A stretch of 64,000 nt of DNA from Streptomyces sp. Je 1-369 (GTDB lineage Bacteria; Actinomycetota; Actinomycetes; Streptomycetales; Streptomycetaceae), in the NCBI RefSeq assembly GCF_026810505.1, contig NZ_CP101750.1, positions 3,625,254-3,689,253 on the forward strand, in the 5' to 3' direction. Below the pieces are notes generated by a model. It saw only the letters and a list, made by a program, of their open reading frames with translations. It was not told where the DNA came from and ran no database searches. A program made the position numbers and the translations under genes. Shown here in pieces: positions 43,208-52,736 of the stretch; position 1 is the stretch's first letter; the number at the start of each line of letters is the position of its first letter.

Positions 43208-43630
43208 ATGACCGCCGAGACCGTCGCCGACCACACCCGCTCCGTCGTCCAGGACTTCCTCCAAGCCCGGCTCGCCGGGGACACCGGGCGGATGGTGGAG
43301 CTGTTCGCCGACGACGTGGACTGGCTGCTCGCCGAGAACCCCGTCGTCCCATGGATCCGCCCCCGCTCCACCGGCGCCGAGTGCGCCGCCCAGTCGGCGG
43401 AGCTGGCGGATCACACGGTGCCGGAGGACGCGGCCGCCACGCTCGACACATTCCTGGTGGACGGCACCGACGCCGTCCTGTTCGGCCACCTCTCGGGCAC
43501 CGTGCGCGCCACCGGCAAGTCCTTCGGCGGCCCCTTCGCCCTGCGCCTCACGGTGGAGAACGGCCGGATCACCCGGCACCACCTCTACGAGAACAGCCTG
43601 TCGATCGCGGCGGCCTGCACGGCAGCGTGA
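43208..43630 (+). CDS. SnoaL/NTF2-like protein
   Basis: 140 residues of the NTF2-like cone fold: helices 'HTRSVVQDFLQARLAGDTGR', 'MVELFADDVDWLLAEN', then strands 'LDTFLVDGTDAVLFGHLSGT' and 'FALRLTVENGRITRHHLYEN'. GAGGAGAGCCC precedes the ATG. The family includes ketosteroid isomerase-like enzymes and many proteins with unknown ligands; no catalytic Asp/His pair can be assigned with certainty. Monocistronic. Confidence 0.85.
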   Translation: MTAETVADHTRSVVQDFLQARLAGDTGRMVELFADDVDWLLAENPVVPWIRPRSTGAECAAQSAELADHTVPEDAAATLDTFLVDGTDAVLFGHLSGTVRATGKSFGGPFALRLTVENGRITRHHLYENSLSIAAACTAA

Positions 43631-43670
43631 ACGCGGCCCACGCACTCGTCACTCGTAACGGGGCAGGCCC

Positions 43671-43715
43671 CACCGGGTCGCGGTCCACCGGGTCGCGCAC
43701 GTCCGCGACCCGGTG
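43671..43715. terminator. bidirectional terminator between SnoaL-like gene and mfd
   Basis: A perfect 12-bp stem (CACCGGGTCGCG at 43686-43697 with its complement at 43704-43715) and 6-base loop. A direct copy of the left arm stands at 43671-43682. Confidence 0.82.
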
Positions 43716-43742
43716 AGCGACCACACGGCTCGGCTCCGCGCC

Positions 43743-46700
43743 CTACGACCCCAGGATCGACGTGAGGAACTCCCCGACCCACCCCAGCAGTTCCCGGCCG
43801 ACCAACGGCTTGCCGCCTACCTTCGCCGTCTTCGGGCGCGGGACCAGGATCTGGTTCGCGGTCAGCTTGATGACCGTGCCGGGGTAGAGGCGCTTGAGGC
43901 GGAGTTCCTGGGATTCGCGGAGGTCCACCGGGGCGAAGCGGATGTTGTTGCCCTGGAGGACGATCTCGCCGACCTCGCAGGCTCGGGAGAGCATGCGGAG
44001 ACCTGCTACCAGGAGGAGGTTCTCCACCGGTTCGGGGAGCTTGCCGTAGCGGTCGGTGAGTTCTTCGCGTACCGCCTTGACGTCGTCCTCCGTGTTCGCG
44101 GAGGCGATGGCACGGTAGGCCTGGAGGCGGAGGCGCTCGCCGGGGGCGTAGTCGTGGGGGACGTGCGCGTCGACCGGGAGCTCGATCTTGACCTCCAGGG
44201 GCGGCTCCTCCTCGACACCGCCCTCCAGGGACGCGCGGTAGTCCGCGACCGCCTCGCCGACCATGCGGACGTACAGGTCGAAGCCGACGCCCGCGATGTG
44301 GCCCGACTGCTCGCCGCCCAGGAGGTTGCCCGCGCCGCGGATCTCCAGGTCCTTCATCGCCACGTACATGCCCGCGCCCATCTCCGTGTGCTGGGCGATC
44401 GTGGCGAGGCGCTCGTGGGCGGTTTCTGTGAGGGGCTTCTCCGGGGGGTAGAGGAAGTACGCGTAACCCCGTTCGCGGCCTCGGCCCACTCGGCCTCGCA
44501 GCTGGTGGAGCTGGGACAGGCCGAAGTTGTCGCCCCGCTCCACGATCAGCGTGTTCGCGTTGGAGATGTCGATGCCCGACTCGACGATCGTCGTCGAGAC
44601 GAGCACGTCGAACTTCTTCTCCCAGAAGTCGACGACCACCTGCTCCAGGGCCTGTTCCGACATCTGGCCGTGGGCCGTCGCGATGCGCGCCTCGGGGACG
44701 ATGTCGCGGAGGCGGGCCGCCGCGCGGTCGATCGACTCGACGCGGTTGTGGATGTAGAAGACCTGGCCCTCGCGGAGCAGTTCACGGCGGACCGCCGCGC
44801 CGATCTGCTTCTCCTCGTACGGGCCGACGAAGGTCAGGACCGGGTGGCGTTCCTCGGGCGGCGTCGTGATCGTCGACATCTCGCGGATGCCGGTGACGGC
44901 CATTTCGAGCGTACGGGGAATGGGGGTGGCCGACATCGTCAGGACGTCGACGTTCGCACGGAGCTTCTTCAGCTGTTCCTTGTGCTCGACGCCGAAGCGC
45001 TGCTCCTCGTCGACGATGACCAGGCCCAGGTCCTTGAACTTGGTCTCCGAGGAGAACAGGCGGTGCGTGCCGATGACGATGTCGACCGAGCCCTCGCGCA
45101 GCCCCTCCAGGGTCGCCTTCGACTCCGTCTCCGTCTGGAAGCGGCTCAGCGCCTTCACGCTGACCGGGAACTGGGAGTACCGCTCGGAGAACGTGCCGAA
45201 GTGCTGCTGGACCAGGAGAGTCGTGGGGACGAGGACCGCTACCTGCTTGCCGTCCTGGACCGCCTTGAACGCCGCGCGGACCGCGATCTCCGTCTTGCCG
45301 TAGCCGACGTCGCCGCAGATCAGGCGGTCCATCGGGACCGTCTTCTCCATGTCCTCCTTGACCTCGGCGATCGTCGTCAGCTGGTCGGGCGTCTCCACGT
45401 ACGGGAACGCGTCCTCCAGCTCGCGCTGCCACGGCGTGTCGGGCGCGAAGGAGTGGCCGGGCGCCGCCATGCGCGCCGAGTACAGCTTGATGAGGTCCGC
45501 GGCGATCTCCTTGACCGCCTTCTTCGCCCGCGCCTTCGTCTTCGTCCAGTCGGCGCCGCCCAGGCGGTGGAGGGTCGGTGCCTCGCCGCCCACGTACTTG
45601 GTGATCTGCTCCAGCTGGTCCGTGGGAATGTAGAGCCGGTCGCCGGGCTGGCCGCGCTTGGCGGGCGCGTACTCCACCACGAGGTACTCGCGCGTCGCGC
45701 CCTGGACCGTACGCTGCACCATCTCGATGTAGCGGCCCACACCGTGCTGCTCGTGGACGATGTAGTCGCCGGACTCCAGCGTCAGCGGGTCGATCGTCTT
45801 GCGGCGGCGCGCCGGCATGCGCTGGCCGTCCTTGCCCGCCGCCTTCTGGCCCGACAGATCGGTCTCGGTGAGGACCGCGAGCTTGAGGGCCGGGTCCACG
45901 AAGCCGTAGTCGATCGAACCGCAGGACACGTGCACCAGCGACGGCGTCAGCTCCCCGAGGTCGCCGTCGAGGCGGGCCGCGATGCCCTCGCCGCCCAGGA
46001 CCTCGACGGTGCGGGCCGCGGGTCCGTGCCCCTCGGTGACGTAGACGACGCGCCACTCCTCCGCCAGCCAGCCCTTCGTGTCCGCGAGGGCCTTCGCCGT
46101 GTCGCCCCGGTACGTCTCCGGGGCGTGCATGCCCAGCTTGAGCGTGTCGTCGTCCAGCTCCTCGTCGGCGGCGAACGGGCTCACCGACCACCACATCATG
46201 TCGAGCTCGCGGGCGTGGTCCCGGACGTCCGCGATGCCCCACAGGGACGCCGCGTCCACGTCGATCGGCGCCTCGCCGCCGCCCGCCGTCGCCGCCCAGC
46301 TCGCCTGGAGGAACTCCTGCGAGGTCGCCACCAGGTCCGCCGCGCGCGTCCGCACCCGCTCCGGGTCGCAGACCACCGCCATCGAGCCCTTCGGCAGGAC
46401 GTCGACGAGCAGCTCCATGTCGTCCACGAGGACCGGCGCGAGGGACTCCATGCCCTCCACCGCGATGCCCTCGGCGATCTTCCCGAGCAGCTCGCCGAGC
46501 TCCGGGTGCCGCTCGGCGAGGGCGGCCGCCTTCTCGCGCACCTCGTCGGTGAGCAGCAGCTCACGGCAGGGCGGCGCCCACAGGCCGTGCTCGGCGACCT
46601 CCAGGGAGCGCTGGTCGGCGACCTTGAAGTAGCGGATCTCCTCCACGTCGTCGCCCCAGAACTCCACGCGCAGCGGGTGCTCCTCGGTGGGCGGGAAGAC

Positions 46701-47273
46701 GTCGAGAATCCCGCCTCGTACGGCGAACTCGCCGCGCTTCTCCACCAGCTCCACGCGCGAGTACGCGGCCGCCGCCAGGGCCTCCACGATCGCGTTGAGG
46801 TCCGTGGTCTGCCCGCTGCGCAGCGCCACGGGCTCCAGGTCGCCGAGGCCCTTGACCTGCGGCTGGAGGACGGAACGGACCGGCGCGACGACCACCGAGA
46901 CCGGGCCCGTCTCCGGGTCGTCCGAGCTGGGGTGCGCGAGGCGGCGCAGGACCGCGAGGCGGCGGCCGACCGTATCCGAGCGCGGGGAGAGGCGCTCGTG
47001 CGGCAGCGTCTCCCACGACGGGTACTCCGCGACGCCGTCCGGCGGCAGGATCGTCCGCAGCGCGGCGGCGAGGTCCTCGGCCTCACGGCCGGTGGCCGTC
47101 ACGGCCAGGACGGTGCGGCCGGACTCGCGGGCCAGCGCCGCCACCGCGAAGGGCCGGGCCGCGGGCGGTCCGACCAGGTCGACGTGCATGCGGTGGCCGT
47201 CGGTCGCGGCCTTGGCCGCTTCGGCGAGTGCCGAGTCCTTGACGACAGCGTCGAGCAGACCGTGCAGGCTCAT
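43743..47273 (-). CDS. mfd: transcription-repair coupling factor
   Basis: 1176 residues, full length. It displaces stalled RNA polymerase and recruits UvrA to lesions. Domains in order: UvrB-homology D1-D2 (about 20-330), a linker, RNA-polymerase-interacting CarD-like RID ('GDYIVHEQHGVGRYIEM', about 500-570), the translocase with Walker A 'DVGYGKTEIAVRAAF', 'DEEQRFG', 'TMSATPIPRTLEMA' and 'VESGIDISNANTLI', and the C-terminal autoinhibitory D7 ('PVENLLLVAGLRMLS'). The start is ATG 47273 ('MSLHGLLDAVV'), after GGAGAC. The longer frame to 47450 is unsupported. A 21-bp duplication lies just upstream. Confidence 0.96.
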   Translation of the reverse strand: MSLHGLLDAVVKDSALAEAAKAATDGHRMHVDLVGPPAARPFAVAALARESGRTVLAVTATGREAEDLAAALRTILPPDGVAEYPSWETLPHERLSPRSDTVGRRLAVLRRLAHPSSDDPETGPVSVVVAPVRSVLQPQVKGLGDLEPVALRSGQTTDLNAIVEALAAAAYSRVELVEKRGEFAVRGGILDVFPPTEEHPLRVEFWGDDVEEIRYFKVADQRSLEVAEHGLWAPPCRELLLTDEVREKAAALAERHPELGELLGKIAEGIAVEGMESLAPVLVDDMELLVDVLPKGSMAVVCDPERVRTRAADLVATSQEFLQASWAATAGGGEAPIDVDAASLWGIADVRDHARELDMMWWSVSPFAADEELDDDTLKLGMHAPETYRGDTAKALADTKGWLAEEWRVVYVTEGHGPAARTVEVLGGEGIAARLDGDLGELTPSLVHVSCGSIDYGFVDPALKLAVLTETDLSGQKAAGKDGQRMPARRRKTIDPLTLESGDYIVHEQHGVGRYIEMVQRTVQGATREYLVVEYAPAKRGQPGDRLYIPTDQLEQITKYVGGEAPTLHRLGGADWTKTKARAKKAVKEIAADLIKLYSARMAAPGHSFAPDTPWQRELEDAFPYVETPDQLTTIAEVKEDMEKTVPMDRLICGDVGYGKTEIAVRAAFKAVQDGKQVAVLVPTTLLVQQHFGTFSERYSQFPVSVKALSRFQTETESKATLEGLREGSVDIVIGTHRLFSSETKFKDLGLVIVDEEQRFGVEHKEQLKKLRANVDVLTMSATPIPRTLEMAVTGIREMSTITTPPEERHPVLTFVGPYEEKQIGAAVRRELLREGQVFYIHNRVESIDRAAARLRDIVPEARIATAHGQMSEQALEQVVVDFWEKKFDVLVSTTIVESGIDISNANTLIVERGDNFGLSQLHQLRGRVGRGRERGYAYFLYPPEKPLTETAHERLATIAQHTEMGAGMYVAMKDLEIRGAGNLLGGEQSGHIAGVGFDLYVRMVGEAVADYRASLEGGVEEEPPLEVKIELPVDAHVPHDYAPGERLRLQAYRAIASANTEDDVKAVREELTDRYGKLPEPVENLLLVAGLRMLSRACEVGEIVLQGNNIRFAPVDLRESQELRLKRLYPGTVIKLTANQILVPRPKTAKVGGKPLVGRELLGWVGEFLTSILGS

Positions 47274-47293
47274 TGGAGACTTTCCGTCCAGAT

Positions 47294-47335
47294 AACCGGA
47301 GTGAGTGGACAACAGACCGGAGTGAGTGGGCAACG
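47294..47335. repeat. 21-bp direct repeat upstream of mfd
   Basis: ACCGGAGTGAGTGG(A/G)CAAC occurs twice, 21 bases apart (starting 47294-47295 and 47315-47316). It lies 20-60 bases before the mfd start. Confidence 0.75.
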
Positions 47336-47555
47336 CGAACCGCCCGGCACGTCGTACGGGCCGGGGGTCTCCAGCGTACGACTCCACGCTGATCGGCGCG
47401 GCCCGGTCGGGACGGGTCCAGGGTGCGGCGCACCCCGCGCCCTCCCGCACAATGTCCGGAAACCGGCGTCCGAGAATTCTTTCCCCCCGGGTGTAAACCG
47501 GCCGCGCTTCCCAGGCGTACTGCCATCAAGAACACCGCACGCACCAGGAGACCAC

Positions 47556-48083
47556 TTGACCGACGAGGAGTTCGAGGCGTTCTACGCGCACTCCGTGAGA
47601 TCGCTGGTCGGACAGGTCTATCTGATGACGGGGGACCTCCACGAGGCGCAGGACGTGGTCCAGGAGGCCTTCGTCCGGGCGTGGGCGCGCCGTGCCCGCC
47701 TTGAGCGGGACGCCGGGCCCGAGGCGTGGGTCAGGACCGTCGCCTGGCGGCTCGCCGTCAGCCGGTGGCGGCGGCGCGGGCGGGCCGCGGAGGCCTGGCG
47801 GCGCCACCACGGGGAGCGGGCGGGTGCCGCGCCCGCCCCGGATCCGGGGACCGTCGCGCTGGTCGCCGCGTTGCGGCAGCTGTCCGAGCGGCAGCGGCGC
47901 GTGGCCGTCCTGCACTACGTGTGCGACCTCTCCGTGCGGCAGGTCGCCGCGGAGACCGGGATCGCGGCCGGGACCGTGAAGTCCCATCTGTCCCGTGCCA
48001 GGGCGGCGCTCGCGCCGCATCTCGACGACGCCGCGTTCGACGAAGCGCCCACGTCGGACCTCGACCTCGGAGGAGCACCGTGA
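47556..48083 (+). CDS. ECF sigma factor, SigE family
   Basis: 175 residues. TTG start with AGGAG 7 bases upstream. Sigma region 2 includes 'AHSVRSLVGQVYLMTGDLHE' and 'AQDVVQEAFVRAW', and region 4 'LSERQRRVAVLHYVCDLSVR' and 'QVAAETGIAAGTVKSHLSRA'. This is the Streptomyces SigE-family layout in which the partner is a membrane protein encoded downstream. Its stop overlaps the next GTG by four bases. It may control its own operon. The trigger is unknown; no zinc anti-sigma motif is evident in the partner. Confidence 0.9.
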   Translation: MTDEEFEAFYAHSVRSLVGQVYLMTGDLHEAQDVVQEAFVRAWARRARLERDAGPEAWVRTVAWRLAVSRWRRRGRAAEAWRRHHGERAGAAPAPDPGTVALVAALRQLSERQRRVAVLHYVCDLSVRQVAAETGIAAGTVKSHLSRARAALAPHLDDAAFDEAPTSDLDLGGAP

Positions 48084-48505
48084 CCGAGCCCATGCCCCCG
48101 GCGGGCGACAGCGACAGCCTCGCCGCCGCGCTGAAGCGGGCGGCCGCGTCCGGTGGCCTGGCCGCGTCGCCGGTCCCGGCCCATCAGGTGTCCGCGCGCG
48201 GGGCCCGCCGTCGGCGGCGGACGTACGCGGCGGGGGCGGCGCTCGCCGTGTGCCTGGTCTCGGGCGGGGCGGCGCTCGCCGCGGTGCAGCTGGGCCGAGG
48301 GAGTGAACCGGCGGGGCCCGCCGTGCCGCCGAGCCCGACGAAGTCGGCGTCCCTGCCGGAGTCGTCCCTCACCGATCGGTCGCCGTCGCCCGACTCGGGC
48401 TCGTCCTCGCCGACGCGTACACCGACGGGGCTGTCGGCGACGACGACACCGTCGACCTCACCGCCGCCGACCGACTCGGCGACGGCGACTTCCTCGGGGG
48501 GCTGA
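48080..48505 (+). CDS. single-pass membrane protein, likely anti-sigma partner
   Basis: 141 residues starting GTG, translationally coupled to the sigma gene. The N-terminal cytoplasmic 50 residues ('GDSDSLAAALKRAAASGG', 'VSARGARRRRR') could hold the sigma factor. One membrane helix follows ('AAGAALAVCLVSGGAALAAV'), then an extracytoplasmic Ser/Thr/Pro-rich tail of about 70 residues. It lacks the H-x-x-x-C-x-x-C zinc motif of ZAS proteins. The anti-sigma role is inferred from position. Confidence 0.68.
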   Translation: MTEPMPPAGDSDSLAAALKRAAASGGLAASPVPAHQVSARGARRRRRTYAAGAALAVCLVSGGAALAAVQLGRGSEPAGPAVPPSPTKSASLPESSLTDRSPSPDSGSSSPTRTPTGLSATTTPSTSPPPTDSATATSSGG

Positions 48506-48593
48506 AATTCGGCCTGGAACGGCAACCCACCCCCCAGACGTCTCAGCGACCACACGCCACCACACCCACCACACCGGAGAGCAAAGCCACCCC

Positions 48594-50054
48594 ATGCCCG
48601 GAGCCAAGATCGATCTCCCCGTCCAGGAGCGTGCCGACGAGCTCATACCCGGGCGGGACCGGAGTGTCTCCGTCCCCGTCGGCGACGGGACGAGACGGCT
48701 CTGGGACCGCGCCCCGCACCTGCTCGCCGCCGCGCTGTTCCTCGCCTACGCCGTCGTGTCCGTGTGCCGGTACCGGCGGCTCGAGAGCCGGTCCTGGGAC
48801 CTCGGGATCTTCGAGCAGGCCGTGCGCGCGTACGCGCACCTCAACGTGCCCGTGGCCGACCTCAAGGGGCCCGGCGCCAACATCCTCGGTGACCACTTCA
48901 GCCCCGTCACCGCCCTCCTCGCGCCCGCCTACCGGGTCTTCCCCTCCCCCATCATGCTGCTCGTCGCGCAGGCGCTGCTGATCGCCGTCTCCGTCGTGCC
49001 CGTCACCCGGGCGGCGACCCGGATCCTGGGGCGGGCGTCGGGGCTCGCGGTCGGGGTCGCGTACGGGCTGTCGTGGGGGATCCAGCGCGCCGTCGACTTC
49101 GACTTCCACGAGATCTGCTTCGCGGTGCCACTGATCGCCTTCTCCCTCGAAGCGCTGCTGCGGCAGCGGTGGCGGGCCTCGCTGCTCTGGGCGCTGCCGC
49201 TGGTCCTCGTCAAGGAGGACCTGGGGGTGACCCTCGCGGCGCTCGCCGTGGTCGTGGCGATCCGGTGCCGCCGTACGGACCCCAAGGCGCTGCCGTACGC
49301 CCTCGGGGTCGCCGCGTTCGGCGCGGTCGCCACCCTCGTCACGCTCACGCTGGTCATTCCGGCCTTCAACACGGTCGGCGCGTACGACTACTGGGACAAG
49401 GTCGGGGACGGGGGCGGCGCCGCCGGGGTCCTCGACGGGGTCGGTACGAAGCTGCGCACCCTCGCCTGGCTGCTGATCCCCACCTCCGGGCTCCTCGCCC
49501 TGCGTTCACCGCTGCTCCTGGTCGCGCTGCCGACGCTCGGCTGGCGGTTCGTCTCCGCCGACGACCACTACTGGGGCACGGACTGGCACTACAGCGCCGT
49601 CCTGATGCCGGTCGTCCTGCTCGCCCTCGTCGACGCCGTCGACAGCGCACGCAGCAGTGCGAAGCCGTGGCTGCGCCGGTACGCGGACCTGCTCCCCGCG
49701 TGCGTCGCCGCGGCCGCGCTCGCTCTGACCACGTCGCTGCCGCTCGCGGGCCTCACCGAAGGGGCGACGTACAAGAAGAGCGAGCAGGTCGTCGCCGTCG
49801 AGAGGATGCTCGACCGGATCCCGGACGGCGCCACCGTCGAGGCGAACATCGGGCCGATCACCCGGCTGACCTCCCGCGCCCGCGTCTTCTGGACCGGGTC
49901 GGCCAAGCCCGTCGTACCCCGGTACGTCGCGCTCGACGTGCGCTCCGGCTGGACGAAGGACCCGGTCGCGTACGCCAACGGCCTGCATCCGGGCACCCGG
50001 TACGTGGCCGAGGACACCGCGTACGGGTACGTGCTGCTCCGCAAGGAACGATGA
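48594..50054 (+). CDS. DUF2079 polytopic membrane protein
   Basis: 486 residues. It has about ten hydrophobic helices. The DUF2079 start motif 'SRSWDLGIFEQAVRAYAHLN' and 'GDHFSPVTALLAPAYRVFPS' (D-x-G-I-F, H-F-S-P) is like that of GT-C glycosyltransferases. A soluble extracytoplasmic end contains 'VEANIGPITRLTSRARVFWT'. GT-C members transfer sugars from polyprenyl carriers at the outer membrane face. That activity is possible here but not shown. It ends before a strong hairpin. Confidence 0.85.
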   Translation: MPGAKIDLPVQERADELIPGRDRSVSVPVGDGTRRLWDRAPHLLAAALFLAYAVVSVCRYRRLESRSWDLGIFEQAVRAYAHLNVPVADLKGPGANILGDHFSPVTALLAPAYRVFPSPIMLLVAQALLIAVSVVPVTRAATRILGRASGLAVGVAYGLSWGIQRAVDFDFHEICFAVPLIAFSLEALLRQRWRASLLWALPLVLVKEDLGVTLAALAVVVAIRCRRTDPKALPYALGVAAFGAVATLVTLTLVIPAFNTVGAYDYWDKVGDGGGAAGVLDGVGTKLRTLAWLLIPTSGLLALRSPLLLVALPTLGWRFVSADDHYWGTDWHYSAVLMPVVLLALVDAVDSARSSAKPWLRRYADLLPACVAAAALALTTSLPLAGLTEGATYKKSEQVVAVERMLDRIPDGATVEANIGPITRLTSRARVFWTGSAKPVVPRYVALDVRSGWTKDPVAYANGLHPGTRYVAEDTAYGYVLLRKER

Positions 50055-50060
50055 CGGCGG

Positions 50061-50103
50061 CCGGCCCCGGCGGGCGCGCATCGCACGCGCCCGCCGGGGC
50101 CGG
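50061..50103. terminator. bidirectional hairpin terminator
   Basis: 18-bp arms rich in GC (50061-50078 and 50086-50103) with a 7-base loop lie between the convergent DUF2079 and ABC permease genes. Confidence 0.85.
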
Positions 50104-50147
50104 CTCCCCCGTTCCCCCGATTCCCCCGATTTCCCCCGTCGGTATGG

Positions 50148-52736
50148 CTATTCGGTGGCGATCGCGTTCAGGACGTTCATCCGGCCCGCCCGGAACGCCG
50201 GGACCAGTGCCGCGAACAGGCCCACGAACGCCGACCCGATGAAGACCGCGATGATCGTCGGCCACGGGATCTCAAGGACCTTCAGGCCCTCCAGCGCCAG
50301 GAGCTTCTGCGCCGTCGCACCCCAGCCCATGCCCAGGCCGAGGCCGAGCAGGGCGCCGAAGAGGGCGATGACCACGGACTCCATGCGGATCATGCGGCGC
50401 AGCTGGCGGCGCGAGAGGCCGATGGCGCGCATGAGGCCGATCTCGCGGGTGCGTTCCACCACCGAGAGGGCCAGGGTGTTCACGACGCCGAGGATCGCGA
50501 CGATGATCGCGAGGCCGAGCAGGCCGTAGACCATGTTCAGGAGCTGGCCGACCTGGTCCTTCAGGGTCTGCTTGAAGTCGGTCTGGTCCATCACCTTGTA
50601 CTGCGGGTAGGCGTCCAGGGACTTCTTCAGGGAGGCGTACGCGGCCTCTTCCTGGCCCTTGGTGGCCGAGGCGAACATCATGTCGTTCTGCGGGATGCGG
50701 TCCGCGGGGACGTACTGCTCCATCGTCGTGATGTTGAGGTACATCGAGCCGCGGTCGACGGACGTGTCGTCGTCGGTGATCGCCGCGAGCTTCAGCTTCG
50801 CCGTCCTGCCGTGCTCGAAGGCGATCCTCAGCTCGTCGCCGACCTTCAGGCCGTGCTTCTTGGCGAAGTCGTCGCCGACCGACATGGCGTTCTTGCCGTA
50901 GGCGGCGGATAGCTTGCCCGCGGTGGTCTCGCGCCGCAGGTCGGTGGCGTAGGAGGGGTCGGCGGCGCTCAGGCCGACGCCGTCCACGGTCTTGCCCGAC
51001 GGCGTGGTCATGTCCGCGTTGATCTGCTTGTAGCGGGTGACGTGGGCGATGTGGTCGGCCTTGCCGAGGGCCTCCGCGGCCTTCTCCGTGATGGCGATGC
51101 CGGGCTGCGTGGGCTGGACGATAAAGTCCGCGCCGACCGACTTGTCGAGCTCGTCGGTGGCCGACGCGACCATCGAGGAGCCGACGACGGAGAGGCAGGC
51201 GACCAGCGCGAGGCCGATCATCAGGGCCGCGCCGGTGGCGCCGGTGCGGCGCGGGTTGCGCAGCGCGTTGCGCTCGGCCATCCGGCCGACCGGGCCGAAC
51301 ATCCGCAGCAGGACCGCGCTGATGACGCGGACGACGCCGGAGGCGAGCACGGGGCCGATGACGACGAAGCCGATGAGGGTGAGGACGACGCCGCCGCCGA
51401 GCAGGAGCGAGCCGTCCTTGGCCTTGTCGGCCTGCGACGCGGTCCACAGGGCGGCGCCGCCCGCGCCGGTGAGGACGAGTCCGATGACGGCGCGCAGCGC
51501 GCTCGCCCTGCCGTCGGCGGGGGTGCCCGCGTCGCGCAGTGCGGCCATCGGCGAGACCTTGCCGGCGCGTCGTGCGGGGAGGTAGGCGGCGAGGACGGTG
51601 ACGACGATGCCGAGGACCGTGCCGATCACGGGCGTCGTCCAGTTGACGGTGAGGTCGCCGGTGGAGAGTTCCATGCCCATGCCGGACATGAGCTTCATCA
51701 GGCCGACGGCGAGTCCGATGCCCGCGCCGACACCGAGGACCGAGCCGAACACGCCGAGCAGCAGCGCCTCGACGAGGACGGAGCGGTTGACCTGCTTGCG
51801 GCTCGAGCCGATGGCGCGCATCAGGCCGATCTCGCGGGTGCGCTGGGCGACCAGCATCGAGAAGGTGTTGATGATGAGGAAGATGCCGACGAGGAAGGCG
51901 ATCCCGGCGAAGCCGAGCATCGCGTACTTCATGACGTCGAGGAAGCTGCCGACGGACTCGCGGTTGTCGTCCGCGGTCTCCTTCTGGGTCTTGATGTCGT
52001 ACGTGGCCGCCTCGGCGTCGAAGACCCCGGCGACGTTCTGCTTCAGCCGGGTGTCGCTGACGCCCGCGGCGGCGGTGAGGTTGACGTGCGTGAACCTGCC
52101 GGTTGCGCCGAGGAGTTGGCGCTGCGAGGTCGCGGTGTCGAAGTAGACGATCGCGGCGCCGGGGTTGGTCACCTTGAAGGTGGCGATGCCGGAGATCTTC
52201 GCGGTGAGGTCGCCGGTGGCGGTGATGGTGCGGAGCTCGTCGCCGAGTTTCAGGTCGTGCTTGTCGGCGGTGTCGGCGTCGATCATCACCTCGGTGGGGC
52301 CGCGCGGGGCGTGGCCGGAGGTGATGTCCATGGAACGCAGGTCGTTGTGCGTCCAGTTGCCCGCGATGGTCGGGCCGCCGTTGGTGGGGCCCATGTTCTT
52401 GTTCTTCGCGTTGACGACGGTCACGCTCTGGCTGCTGACGGCGCCCTCGGCTGCCTTGACGCCCTTGGCCTGCTTCGCCTGCTGGACGACGGAGGCGGGC
52501 ATCGACTCGGGCTTGCCGCTGCGCGGGGTGTCGCCCGGGTCCTCGGCGGACTTGGGGGTGACGGTGACGTCGGCGGAGGTCGCCGCGAAGAGCTTGTCGA
52601 AGGTGGTGCTCATGGTGTCGGAGAAGACGAGCGTGCCGCAGACGAACGCCACCGACAGGATCACGGCCACGGCCGAGAGGGCCATGCGGCCCTTGTGCGC
52701 GAAGAAGTTGCGCATCGAGGTCTTGAGGACGGTCAT
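50148..52736 (-). CDS. ABC transporter permease (FtsX/MacB type, duplicated)
   Basis: 862 residues. Same architecture as the permease at 16318: N-terminal helix ('MRNFFAHKGRMALSAVAVIL'), extracytoplasmic domain, FtsX core with 'GLMRAIGSSRKQVNRSVLVE', central helices ('TGAALMIGLALVACLSVVGS'), second extracytoplasmic domain and second FtsX core with 'GLMRAIGLSRRQLRRMIRME'. Its ATG overlaps the ATPase stop by four bases (52733-52736). It is probably an efflux or mechanotransmission system, and a paralogue of the first pair in inverted orientation. Confidence 0.92.
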   Translation of the reverse strand: MTVLKTSMRNFFAHKGRMALSAVAVILSVAFVCGTLVFSDTMSTTFDKLFAATSADVTVTPKSAEDPGDTPRSGKPESMPASVVQQAKQAKGVKAAEGAVSSQSVTVVNAKNKNMGPTNGGPTIAGNWTHNDLRSMDITSGHAPRGPTEVMIDADTADKHDLKLGDELRTITATGDLTAKISGIATFKVTNPGAAIVYFDTATSQRQLLGATGRFTHVNLTAAAGVSDTRLKQNVAGVFDAEAATYDIKTQKETADDNRESVGSFLDVMKYAMLGFAGIAFLVGIFLIINTFSMLVAQRTREIGLMRAIGSSRKQVNRSVLVEALLLGVFGSVLGVGAGIGLAVGLMKLMSGMGMELSTGDLTVNWTTPVIGTVLGIVVTVLAAYLPARRAGKVSPMAALRDAGTPADGRASALRAVIGLVLTGAGGAALWTASQADKAKDGSLLLGGGVVLTLIGFVVIGPVLASGVVRVISAVLLRMFGPVGRMAERNALRNPRRTGATGAALMIGLALVACLSVVGSSMVASATDELDKSVGADFIVQPTQPGIAITEKAAEALGKADHIAHVTRYKQINADMTTPSGKTVDGVGLSAADPSYATDLRRETTAGKLSAAYGKNAMSVGDDFAKKHGLKVGDELRIAFEHGRTAKLKLAAITDDDTSVDRGSMYLNITTMEQYVPADRIPQNDMMFASATKGQEEAAYASLKKSLDAYPQYKVMDQTDFKQTLKDQVGQLLNMVYGLLGLAIIVAILGVVNTLALSVVERTREIGLMRAIGLSRRQLRRMIRMESVVIALFGALLGLGLGMGWGATAQKLLALEGLKVLEIPWPTIIAVFIGSAFVGLFAALVPAFRAGRMNVLNAIATE

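Noticed and set aside
43713..47550. Very long + strand open frame across mfd
   Set aside because: It is the complement shadow of mfd. Only the end from 47556 (sigma factor) has family motifs and a ribosome site.
47440..47555. Possible ECF-type promoter (GGAAAC near 47457) before the sigma gene
   Set aside because: No convincing -10 partner at the proper spacing, so I do not list it as a site.
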